7,752 bases of DNA from Gemmatimonadota bacterium (GCA_003220855.1 QHTP01000126.1:1-7752), one strand, 5' to 3'; positions 1 through 7,274 are shown, counted from the first letter of the stretch. Numbers and translations are program-made. Notes: generated by a model from the letters alone, not told the origin.

Positions 1-382
1 AAGTAGGTGATCCCCTTCTTTCCGATCAGGTGCAGGTCCACCGTCGCTCCCTCGGCCTCGACCTGCTCGATGCGCCGCCGCGCTTCGCGGATCAGGTTCG
101 CGTTGAACGCCCCGCACAGCCCCCGGTTGGCCGTGACGACCACCAGGGCCACTCGGCGCGCCGTCCCCGCCGGCCGGCGCAACAGGGGAAACCGCTCCGC
201 CAGCTCGGGGGCGTACAGGTCGGCGATCACCTCAGCGAGCGCGGCGGCGTAGGGCCGCGCCGCGATCACCCGGTCCTGGGCGCGCTTGAGCTTCGACGTG
301 GCCACGAGCTCCATCGTCTTGGTGATCTTGCGCGTGCTCTGGACGGACTTGATCCGCCGGCGCAGCTCGCGGGGCTTCGCCA

Positions 383-383
<1 letters not shown>
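1..383 (-). CDS. atpG: F1Fo ATP synthase gamma subunit, N-terminal part (cut by window edge)
   Basis: This encodes the central rotor-shaft subunit of the F1 sector, which couples proton flow through Fo to ATP synthesis at the inner face of the cytoplasmic membrane. The first 127 residues are present, out of a usual length near 290. The N-terminus MAKPRELRRRIKSVQSTRKI followed by TKTMELVATSKLKRAQ is the highly conserved first coiled-coil helix of the family. Further on, VALVVVTANRGLCGAFN is the equally conserved Rossmann-like core strand and loop. The ATG (383-381) overlaps the atpA stop codon by one base (TGATG). No clear Shine-Dalgarno sequence is visible, so translational coupling to atpA is likely. 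The reading frame is open to the left edge, so the gene is truncated by the window and not broken. Identification is near certain. Confidence 0.97.
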
Positions 384-1924
<1,541 letters not shown>

Positions 1925-1943
1925 GGGGGTACCGGTATGAGAT

Positions 1944-1959
1944 TGTGAAAATTATCACA
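1944..1959. promoter_or_regulatory. Perfect CRP/FNR-type palindrome upstream of atpA
   Basis: The plus strand reads TGTGAAAATTATCACA, which matches exactly the TGTGA-N6-TCACA consensus of Crp-family regulators; one flanking T on each side also fits (TTGTGA...TCACAT). It lies 20-35 bases upstream of the atpA start in the only sizeable gap (61 bases) of the left-hand gene run. It is AT-rich in an otherwise GC-rich window. The match to a consensus is seen; binding by a Crp, Fnr or other dimeric regulator is inferred. A weak 5-bp hairpin is the alternative reading. Confidence 0.5.
1951..1959 (-). promoter_or_regulatory. Possible extended -10 promoter element for atpA
   Basis: On the minus strand this reads TGTGATAAT, a TG-N extension followed by GATAAT (five of six matches to TATAAT). 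No convincing -35 is present at 16-18 bases upstream, which would be compatible with an extended -10 promoter. Transcription would start near 1944, giving a leader of about 20 bases before atpA. It overlaps one half of the palindrome at 1944-1959, so a bound regulator would be expected to compete with polymerase. This is a short-motif prediction only. Confidence 0.35.
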
Positions 1960-1985
1960 TGGGTGCGGAATGCGAAATGGCGAGT

Positions 1986-2756
1986 TCAGCTTCTCGACCG
2001 CGTCCTTCCTCTAATGAATCGCGCCAGCACGCCCCCCGGCCCCACGGTCCGCAGCTCCTGGGGCGTCGCGCCCGCCACCCGCCGGGCCACTCCGGCGAGA
2101 TGGCTCGGCGAGGCGTAGCCGAGAATCTTCACCACGGCCCGCACGCTGTAGCCGGGGTTGCCCAGCAGGTCGGCGGCGCAGGCGGCGCGGGCGAGGTCGA
2201 TCACGCGCTTCAGGTTGGGCGCACCCCCGGCAGCGAACTCGCGCGACAAGTGCTCGCGCGTGACGCGCAGGGCGGCCGCCAGGTGGGCCGTCGTGATGGG
2301 GACCGCGACGCGGCGCAGCACTTCCTCCCACGCCGCAAGCTGTAGTCGGTCGGTGAGGCGCAGCAGCCGGGGAGCCTCGGCCAGTGCCGCCCGGCGCGCC
2401 ACCTGGGCCGTGCGCGCCGCGACCCACTCCCCGGCCACGGCGTTGTCCACGCCCTCGACGAGCAGCCCGGCGAATCCGGACGTGTGACACGTGGCGAGCA
2501 GCGCCCCGTCGTCCGGGCGCAGGGCCGAGAGAACGAACATGGGAATGCGCGGGAAGCGCGCGGGCAGGGCGAGCGCGGCGTCGGGCGCGGCCTTGACGTC
2601 GAGCACGACCGCGTCCACCAGCCGGTGATACAGCAGCCGCTCCACGGCGCCGAGGCTGCGGCACAGCCACACGGTGCCGGCCTCGCGCGGATATCCCCGC
2701 TTCACGGCGCGCCGCGGCTCGGCGCGGGGGTGAAACACCGGCACTACCGCCGTCAT
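1986..2756 (-). CDS. AraC-type helix-turn-helix protein with degenerate receiver-like N-terminus
   Basis: This is probably a DNA-binding regulator of 256 residues. The C-terminal 100 residues fit the AraC double helix-turn-helix: a first HTH near 157-180 (AHLAAALRVTREHLSREF) and a second near 204-236 (SVRAVVKILGYASPSHLAG, then ATPQEL). The first 125 residues resemble a response-regulator receiver fold: VDAVVLDV (Asp53 as a possible phosphorylation site), IPMFVLSAL (Ser77) and GFAGLLVEG. The usual acidic pair after strand 1 is missing, and the conserved Lys after strand 5 appears as Glu101, so signalling may not be phosphate-dependent. The ATG at 2756 overlaps the Nudix stop by 4 bases (ATGA) and has a GGAGG nine bases upstream; the frame extends upstream to 2909, but that part only shadows the Nudix gene. 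The family call is good; target and signal are unknown. Confidence 0.82.
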   Translation of the reverse strand: MTAVVPVFHPRAEPRRAVKRGYPREAGTVWLCRSLGAVERLLYHRLVDAVVLDVKAAPDAALALPARFPRIPMFVLSALRPDDGALLATCHTSGFAGLLVEGVDNAVAGEWVAARTAQVARRAALAEAPRLLRLTDRLQLAAWEEVLRRVAVPITTAHLAAALRVTREHLSREFAAGGAPNLKRVIDLARAACAADLLGNPGYSVRAVVKILGYASPSHLAGVARRVAGATPQELRTVGPGGVLARFIRGRTRSRS

Positions 2757-3253
2757 CCCGTGTCTCCTCCGGCCTCGCCCCCACCCGCGCCCAGTCCCTC
2801 CTCCACGTGGGCGAGTGCCTGCACCATGGCAGTGGCCTGCTCCAGCACAGCGCGCGCATTGTCGTAGGAGATAGTGCGGCGGGCGGCCTCGCCGGGATGC
2901 CACGCGCAATCGGTGATGCCTTCTTCTGTCTGGGGTACCGGGTCGCCCTGCTTCGACTCGAACAGAAAGAAGTGGCAGTACTTGTGGATGGTCTTGCCGC
3001 CAAAGCGGAAGTACCAGTCGATCACGCGGATCGGTCCGTGCAGCACCAGGTTGCCGAGCCCGGTCTCCTCTCCCACCTCGCGCCGCGCCGCGACGGCCGG
3101 TGGCTCGGCGACCTCGAGGTGGCCCTTGGGAAAGCCCCAGTTGCGATAGGCGTCGCGGATCAGCAGGAAGCGCGGCTCCCCGTCCGGAGCGCGGCGAAAC
3201 ACGACGCCGCCGGCGGAGGTCTCTCGCTGAGCGCGGCGCTGCTTGCGCTTCAC
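2753..3253 (-). CDS. Nudix hydrolase (MutT/Ap4A-hydrolase-like)
   Basis: This is a 166-residue cytoplasmic hydrolase that cleaves nucleoside diphosphates linked to another group, with divalent metal. The Nudix box G-x5-E-x7-REVGEETGL occupies residues 44-66 with every catalytic position present, including Glu62 and Glu63. The preceding SAGGVVFR and WGFPKGHLE resemble bacterial diadenosine-polyphosphate hydrolases and related small Nudix enzymes, but substrate cannot be set from sequence alone. The last 20 residues are Gly/Glu-rich and probably disordered. The only sensible start is GTG at 3253, in the same frame as mlaD and one codon after its TAG stop. The purine stretch AGAAGG abuts the start too closely for an ideal ribosome site, so reinitiation after mlaD is plausible. 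The 3' end overlaps the HTH gene by 4 bases. A housekeeping or signal-nucleotide role is inference. Confidence 0.92.
   Translation of the reverse strand: MKRKQRRAQRETSAGGVVFRRAPDGEPRFLLIRDAYRNWGFPKGHLEVAEPPAVAARREVGEETGLGNLVLHGPIRVIDWYFRFGGKTIHKYCHFFLFESKQGDPVPQTEEGITDCAWHPGEAARRTISYDNARAVLEQATAMVQALAHVEEGLGAGGGEAGGDTG
2766..2770 (-). promoter_or_regulatory. Shine-Dalgarno site fixing the start of the HTH gene
   Basis: The minus strand reads GGAGG, with nine bases to the ATG at 2756. It lies inside the 3' end of the Nudix gene and supports the internal ATG over the longer upstream frame. It is the clearest ribosome binding site in this gene run. Confidence 0.6.
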
Positions 3254-3256
3254 CTT

Positions 3257-4264
3257 CTAAAACACGCTGAACGAGAAGTACTTCCGCGGGTTCGCCTGGA
3301 TGTCGGACAGGAGCTGCCGCAGCTGGATCATGGTGAGGGTGGTCTCGCGATACAGCGTCGAGTCCGACACCAGCAGGCCCAGCGTGCCGCTGCGATTGGA
3401 GATGCGCGACATCACGCTGTCGGCCGACACGAGCACGCGCACGAGACTCTCCTGGTTCTTGTGCGCGGCATCGAGCAGGTCGCGGAAGTCCTGGGACGCC
3501 GATTTGAGGTTCGCGCTGGTCGCCGAGGAGTTATTCAGGATGGTCGCAAGCTGGCCCTGGTTGGTGGCGGAATCCACCCGGCCGAGCGTGGTCTGGAAGT
3601 TGGTCGCCGCCTTGGCGAGCACGTCGGACCCCTGGCGCAGGTTCGATCCCACCGAGCCCAGGACGTCGGCCTGGTCGTTCGTGACCCGGACCAGCTTGTC
3701 CGCCACCTGGCCGAAGTCCTTGATCGAGCGCCGCAGCTCTATGACCGCTTCGGAATCGAAGGCAGTCTGGATGCGGCTCGACACGGTGGCGATGTCGGTC
3801 GCGATCCGGCTCGCCTGGGCCGTGAGCTGCCCGATGTCGGGCAGGGTGGCGCCGGGCCATTTGCCGCTCCCGGCGGCCTGCGCCTCCGTGATCGCCTGTT
3901 TGATGTTCGGATCGTTGGGCAATTGATCGAGCGCCACCAGCGAGGCCGCCCATTCGCCGAAGAGCGACGCCGAGGCGGCGATCACGGCGGGCCTAGGCGG
4001 AGGCTGCGTGCCGGCGTAGATCTTGAGGTCCGCCTCGACCCAGTTGCCGCTGGCGAGGCGGATCGCCTCGACCCGACCCACGCGCACGCCGCGCAGCACC
4101 ACCGGATCGCCCACCCCCAGCCCGCCGACCGTGCGGAACCGCGCGGTGTAAACCGCCTCCGTGCGCCCGAGGTGCGCGCCCGAGAGCCACAGCGCGCCCG
4201 CCACGACCACGGCGAACGCGGCGATCACCACGACCCCGACGGCGAACTCGTTCTCGCGCTTCAC
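3257..4264 (-). CDS. mlaD: MlaD-family MCE protein of phospholipid ABC transporter
   Basis: This is a membrane-anchored, substrate-binding component of an MlaFED-type lipid transporter, which would act in the periplasm attached to the inner membrane. The 335 residues begin with a short basic segment and one transmembrane helix (about 8-28). An MCE domain follows (about 37-115), with the typical GLGVGDPVVLRGVRVGRVEAI stretch split around residues 48-68. A long helical C-terminal region (about 145-320) is rich in Ala, Ser and Gln and probably coiled, as in MCE proteins that form hexameric or elongated assemblies. The C-terminus PRKYFSFSVF is a common ending in this family. It starts with GTG at 4264, overlapping the mlaF stop by 4 bases (GTGA), with a GAGGGA about 9 bases upstream. 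It follows the ATPase directly. No mlaC, mlaB or mlaA is in the window. Confidence 0.93.
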   Translation of the reverse strand: MKRENEFAVGVVVIAAFAVVVAGALWLSGAHLGRTEAVYTARFRTVGGLGVGDPVVLRGVRVGRVEAIRLASGNWVEADLKIYAGTQPPPRPAVIAASASLFGEWAASLVALDQLPNDPNIKQAITEAQAAGSGKWPGATLPDIGQLTAQASRIATDIATVSSRIQTAFDSEAVIELRRSIKDFGQVADKLVRVTNDQADVLGSVGSNLRQGSDVLAKAATNFQTTLGRVDSATNQGQLATILNNSSATSANLKSASQDFRDLLDAAHKNQESLVRVLVSADSVMSRISNRSGTLGLLVSDSTLYRETTLTMIQLRQLLSDIQANPRKYFSFSVF

Positions 4265-4986
4265 GTCGGGCGTCCCTCGATGAACTGCCGCACCACGGGA
4301 TCCTCCGTCTCCTGAATCTGGGCCACGGTTCCCACCTGCCGGATCTTGCCCTCGTACAACATGGCGATGCGGTCGCCCACGGTGTAGGCGCTGCGCATGT
4401 CGTGCGTCACGACGATTCCCGTCACCCGCAGGTGCTCGCGGGTTCGCACCATCAGCTGATCGATGACCGCCGATGTCACCGGGTCGAGCCCGGTGGTCGG
4501 CTCGTCGTACAGGATGTAGCGCGGGCGCAAGGCGATGGCGCGCGCGATCCCCACCCGCTTGCGCATCCCCCCCGACAGCTCCGCCGGGAGGCGCTCTTCG
4601 GCGCCGGTCAGATCCACGAGGGCCAGGGCTTCCTGCACCCGTGCGGCGATCTCATCGTCCGACAGGTCGCGCCGCCGCAGACCGAGGGCCACGTTGTCGA
4701 ACACCGACATCGAATCGAACAGGGCCGCGAACTGGAACACGAAGCCGATCTCGCGCCGGAGGGCGGTGAGGGCGGCCCGGTCGAGCGTCGACACCGCGCG
4801 GCCGTCAACGATGACGTCGCCCGCATCCGGCTGCAACAGCCCCACCACGTGCTTCAAGGCCACGCTCTTCCCCGTGCCCGAATAACCGATGATGACGGTG
4901 GTCTCGCCGTCCTGCACGCGCAGCGTGAATCCGTCGAGCACCGGGCGGCCATCGAACGCCTTGCGTAGGTCCTGAAACTCGATCAC
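4261..4986 (-). CDS. mlaF: MlaF-type ATP-binding protein of phospholipid ABC transporter
   Basis: This is the cytoplasmic ATPase that powers MlaE-mediated lipid movement. All ABC motifs are present in its 241 residues: Walker A GYSGTGKS at 34-41, Q-loop Gln85 in FVFQFAALFD, signature LSGGMRKRV at 137-145 (the GM-x-KRV form is typical of the Mla/Ttg2A group), Walker B ILYDEPTTGLDP at 158-169, and switch His195 in VVTHD. A Tyr replaces the usual Pro in the second Walker A position, which is tolerated. The start is GTG at 4986, which overlaps the mlaE stop as GTGA and yields the expected N-terminus VIEFQDLRKAFDG. The frame continues upstream to 5643, but that part is antisense-like noise over mlaE. 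It sits between permease and MCE genes in the usual order. Confidence 0.96.
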   Translation of the reverse strand: MIEFQDLRKAFDGRPVLDGFTLRVQDGETTVIIGYSGTGKSVALKHVVGLLQPDAGDVIVDGRAVSTLDRAALTALRREIGFVFQFAALFDSMSVFDNVALGLRRRDLSDDEIAARVQEALALVDLTGAEERLPAELSGGMRKRVGIARAIALRPRYILYDEPTTGLDPVTSAVIDQLMVRTREHLRVTGIVVTHDMRSAYTVGDRIAMLYEGKIRQVGTVAQIQETEDPVVRQFIEGRPT

Positions 4987-5747
4987 CGCAGCAGCACCAG
5001 GGCCCAGAAGGCATCGAGCACGAGCAAGAGCACGGCGGAATACACGACGGCGCGCGTGGTGCTCCGGCCCACCCCTTCCGCCCCGCCCCGCGTCGAGAGC
5101 CCCACCACGCAACCCACGAGGGTGATGGTGCACCCGAAGGTGGCGCTCTTGAAGAGGCCGAACCAGGTGTCCTTGAAGCGATAGAACAGCTTCAGGCCCT
5201 TGAGAAACTCCTGAGTGGAGAGATCGAGCAGCACGAGACTGGCGATCCAGCCGGTGACGATCCCGGTGAGGATCGCCAGGGCCACGATGACCGGGAACAT
5301 CGTCGTCCCGGCCAGCACCCGCGGCAGCACCAGAAAGCTCTGGGGATCGTAGGCGAGGGTCTCGAGGGCGTCCACCTGCTCGGTGACCTTCATGGTGCCC
5401 AGCTCGGCGGCCATGCTCGCGCCGACGCGGCCCGCGAGCGCCAGCCCGGCGAGCACGGGTCCGAGCTCCAGCATCATCGTCTTGCCGACGAGCGTGCCGA
5501 CGAAGTAGAGGGGGACCGTGCCAGTGAACGTGTAGGACGCCTGCAGGGCCAGGACGACGCCCGTGAACGCCGCGATGAACAGGGCGACGGGAAGCGAATC
5601 CACCCCGACGCGCCGCATCTGCACGAGCGTCAGGCGTCCCCACACCGCGACGTCCGGGACGGCGCGCGCCAGATCCCCTACGAAATGGCCGAAGCCGCCG
5701 ACGGCCTTGATCGCGTCGACGGTCTTTCGGCCGAGTCGTTCGATCAC
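4983..5747 (-). CDS. mlaE: MlaE-family phospholipid ABC transporter permease
   Basis: This inner-membrane permease of 254 residues pairs with MlaF and MlaD to move glycerophospholipids between the inner and outer membranes. The diagnostic family segment LELGPVLAGLALAGRVGASM (about 93-112), then AAELGTMKVTEQVDALETL, is intact. Several hydrophobic spans are visible (about 52-75, 97-112, 148-176, 203-218, 234-253), preceded by an amphipathic N-terminal helix as in other MlaE proteins. It starts with GTG at 5747; upstream bases give no strong Shine-Dalgarno match. The stop overlaps mlaF. No clear promoter is seen in the 116 bases between it and the sigma-factor gene, so it may depend on a weak promoter there or on read-through of the terminator at 5791-5826. 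Confidence 0.95.
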   Translation of the reverse strand: MIERLGRKTVDAIKAVGGFGHFVGDLARAVPDVAVWGRLTLVQMRRVGVDSLPVALFIAAFTGVVLALQASYTFTGTVPLYFVGTLVGKTMMLELGPVLAGLALAGRVGASMAAELGTMKVTEQVDALETLAYDPQSFLVLPRVLAGTTMFPVIVALAILTGIVTGWIASLVLLDLSTQEFLKGLKLFYRFKDTWFGLFKSATFGCTITLVGCVVGLSTRGGAEGVGRSTTRAVVYSAVLLLVLDAFWALVLLR

Positions 5748-5758
5748 GGGCTTAAACT

Positions 5759-5861
5759 ACGACGCCACGTTGCACGACGCCACGTTCCAAGAAACGAAAA
5801 TGGCCGGCACCGAAGCTTGCCGGCCACCTCGTGCAGCGTGGCGTCGTGGCGTCGTGGAACG
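5759..5861. repeat. Modular inverted repeat (alternating 8- and 7-mers) around a terminator
   Basis: The left side is made of CGACGCCA, CGTTGCA, CGACGCCA, CGTTCCA (5760-5789). The right side is TGCAGCG, TGGCGTCG, TGGCGTCG, TGGAACG (5832-5861). Bases 5759-5777 pair with 5829-5847 over 19 positions with one G-T wobble, enclosing the terminator hairpin at 5801-5826. The remaining modules recur in a different order on the two sides. The right side ends 2 bases from the sigma-gene stop codon. Function is unknown; it would form a long stem in the 3' untranslated RNA. Confidence 0.75.
5791..5826 (-). terminator. Intrinsic terminator of the sigma-factor gene
   Basis: A perfect 9-bp stem, TGGCCGGCA (5801-5809) with TGCCGGCCA (5818-5826), has an 8-base loop. 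On the minus strand it is followed by TTTTCGTTTC (5800-5791). It starts 38 bases after the sigma-gene stop, the standard layout of a rho-independent terminator. It is nested inside the inverted repeat at 5759-5861. The T tract is interrupted, so some read-through into mlaE is possible. Confidence 0.8.
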
Positions 5862-5863
5862 TC

Positions 5864-6862
5864 TTACGCCGCGAAGCTCGCCAGCGCCTTGCCCACGTCG
5901 CCATCGCGCAGCCGTTTCAGCGCCCGGTCACGCAGCTGCCGGACCCGCTCGCGCGTCACGCCGAGCATGCCGCCGATCTCTTCCAGCGTGTGCTCGCGGC
6001 CTCCGTCCAGGCCGAAATACAGCCGCAGCACCTTGGCGTCGCGCCGCTGCAGCGTGCCAAGGGCCTGCTCGATCTCGTCCGACAGGAAGCGGTCCATCGC
6101 CTGATCTTCGGTGTCGGGGAGATCTTCGGCGATGAAGCGCTCGATCAGCGAGCGATCGCCGTCCGGATCGAGCGGCGCATCGAGCCGCACGTCCCCCGTG
6201 TTGAGCGCCGCGAGCGACTGCACCACTTCGAGCGACAGCTTGGTGGCGTCGGAGATCTCCTCCGGCGTGGGCTCGCGCCGCAGCGTCTGCCGCAGGTACT
6301 CGGCCGTGCGCACGATCCGGGACAAGTCGGCCGTGCGGTTCAACGGCACGCGCACGGTGCGGCCCTGCCGCGCCAGCGCCGCCAGGATCGCCTGTCGGAT
6401 CCACCACACCGCGTAGGAGATGAACTTCACGCCCTGGTCCGGGTCGAACTTCCGGGCTGCGGTGAGCAGTCCCACGTTGCCCTCGCCGATCAGGTCGGTG
6501 AGGGGCAGGCCGCGGTTCTGATATTTCTTGGCGACCGAGATCACGAAGCGCAGGTTGCGCTTCACGAGCTCCTGCATCGACTCCTGATCCCCGGCGCGCA
6601 CCTTGCGGGCGAGCGCGATCTCCTCCTTCTGCGTGAGGAGCGGCGTCTTGGACACCTCGTGGAGATACTGATCGAGAATATCCCGCTCGTGCTCATGGGT
6701 GCCGAGCCCGGCCAAGAGCCCCCGGCGTCGCCCGCGCTTCTTGGCGGGCTTGGCCTTCGCCGTGGCCGGCGCCGGAGCGGCCGCCGCCGTCGGGCGGGGG
6801 GCCGTTCGGGGCTTCGCCCGGGCGGGGGAGGTGGTCTTCTTCCGTCGCATGTGCTTGGCCAT
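5864..6862 (-). CDS. RpoD/SigA-family sigma-70 factor, short form
   Basis: This is an RNA polymerase sigma subunit of 332 residues. Residues 1-50 are a basic Lys/Arg/Ala/Pro-rich tail. Region 1.2 follows (about 61-92, DILDQYLHEVSKTPLLTQKEE split), then region 2 (about 96-175) with NLRFVISVAKKY, the core-binding stretch LIGEGNVGLL and the -10-reading YAVWWIRQAI. Region 3 spans about 176-255, and region 4 (about 262-320) carries the -35 helix-turn-helix TLEEIGGMLGVTRERVRQL. There is no region 1.1 and no long insert between regions 1.2 and 2, so it may be a group 2 sigma or a compact primary sigma; sequence alone does not decide. The ATG at 6862 was chosen because the extension to 6943 is unlike any sigma N-terminus and would cover the divergent tRNA promoter. 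A terminator follows at 5826-5791. Confidence 0.93.
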   Translation of the reverse strand: MAKHMRRKKTTSPARAKPRTAPRPTAAAAPAPATAKAKPAKKRGRRRGLLAGLGTHEHERDILDQYLHEVSKTPLLTQKEEIALARKVRAGDQESMQELVKRNLRFVISVAKKYQNRGLPLTDLIGEGNVGLLTAARKFDPDQGVKFISYAVWWIRQAILAALARQGRTVRVPLNRTADLSRIVRTAEYLRQTLRREPTPEEISDATKLSLEVVQSLAALNTGDVRLDAPLDPDGDRSLIERFIAEDLPDTEDQAMDRFLSDEIEQALGTLQRRDAKVLRLYFGLDGGREHTLEEIGGMLGVTRERVRQLRDRALKRLRDGDVGKALASFAA

Positions 6863-6881
6863 CGCTATGGGTCCCGGATCA

Positions 6882-6903
6882 TCCTGTGATACCGACCACA
6901 GGA
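6882..6903. promoter_or_regulatory. Inverted repeat upstream of the sigma-factor gene
   Basis: TCCTGTG (6882-6888) and CACAGGA (6897-6903) form a perfect 7-bp inverted repeat with an 8-base spacer, ending 19 bases before the sigma-gene ATG. It could be an operator or a hairpin in the mRNA leader. No confident minus-strand promoter was found nearby. The arms are seen; any function is inferred. Confidence 0.4.
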
Positions 6904-6933
6904 CGAAAAGTTCGTGCCTGGGCGTGACATCGC

Positions 6934-6962
6934 TTGACAGCACCAGAACGCCCAGATAAGAT
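6934..6962 (+). promoter_or_regulatory. Sigma70-type promoter of the tRNA cluster
   Basis: TTGACA (6934-6939, perfect -35), a 17-base spacer and TAAGAT (6957-6962) match the housekeeping consensus closely. The six bases after the -10 are GCCGTG, a GC-rich discriminator of the type that makes stable-RNA promoters sensitive to ppGpp. Transcription would start near 6969, leaving about 37 bases before tRNA-Ala at 7006. No AT-rich UP element is visible upstream. Confidence 0.85.
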
Positions 6963-7005
6963 GCCGTGTTCCCGCCGGAACGCGTTTTGCCGGGCCCAAT
7001 ATACG

Positions 7006-7078
7006 GGGGGCGTAGCTCAGTTGGGAGAGCGCGTGAATGGCATTCACGAGGTCAGGGGTTCGATCCCCCTCGCCTCCA
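7006..7078 (+). tRNA. tRNA-Ala (GGC)
   Basis: A full cloverleaf folds by eye: acceptor GGGGGCG with CGCCTCC, D-stem GCTC/GAGC, anticodon stem CGTGA/TCACG, loop ATGGCAT with anticodon GGC at 7039-7041, T-arm AGGGG-TTCGATC-CCCCT, discriminator A. The third acceptor pair is G-U, the alanine identity element for alanyl-tRNA synthetase, which confirms the call. CCA is not encoded. It is the first gene after the promoter at 6934-6962. Confidence 0.97.
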
Positions 7079-7156
7079 CTGCGGGGCGGTCGGGTGGTCA
7101 GGCGGACGGACGGTCGGTAGAAACAGCCCCACTGGGCGGTTAGATTTGAGCGGCAC

Positions 7157-7229
7157 GCGGGAATAGCTCAGTTGGTAGAGCACAACCTTGCCAAGGTTGG
7201 GGTCGCGGGTTCGAGTCCCGTTTCCCGCT
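7157..7229 (+). tRNA. tRNA-Gly (GCC)
   Basis: Acceptor GCGGGAA pairs with TTCCCGC, the anticodon stem is CAACC/GGTTG, and loop TTGCCAA has anticodon GCC at 7190-7192. The T-arm GCGGG-TTCGAGT-CCCGT has one G-U pair. The discriminator is T, usual for bacterial glycine tRNA. CCA is not encoded. It lies 78 bases after tRNA-Ala; that spacer holds only a short run of CGGA/CGGT tetramers (about 7102-7118) and no gene. Confidence 0.97.
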
Positions 7230-7264
7230 CTCACCCGGCCTGACGGCCGGGGCCATGGCGTGAG
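7230..7264 (+). other. GC-rich spacer hairpin between tRNA-Gly and tRNA-fMet
   Basis: CCCGGCC (7234-7240) and GGCCGGG (7245-7251) form a perfect 7-bp stem with a TGAC loop. The flanking CTCAC (7230-7234) and GTGAG (7260-7264) can also pair, as an alternative or partial extension. No T tract follows, so it is more likely a processing or structural element in the tRNA precursor than a terminator. Confidence 0.45.
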
Positions 7265-7274
7265 GACACAACGA

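Noticed and set aside
2757..2909. N-terminal extension of the HTH gene
   Set aside because: It overlaps the conserved Nudix reading frame, and a good GGAGG site supports the ATG at 2756.
2807..4315. 502-codon open frame on the plus strand opposite Nudix and mlaD
   Set aside because: It runs antisense to two well-supported genes and has low-complexity composition typical of GC-rich shadow frames.
4987..5643. N-terminal extension of mlaF upstream of GTG 4986
   Set aside because: The extension is a shadow of mlaE in another frame; the ABC domain begins exactly at the GTG.
5831..6889. 352-codon open frame on the plus strand opposite the sigma gene
   Set aside because: It is antisense to an intact sigma factor, with no domain and a Gly/Arg-rich tail.
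6863..6943. Longer start for the sigma factor at 6943
   Set aside because: The added residues resemble no sigma N-terminus and would run through the divergent tRNA promoter region.
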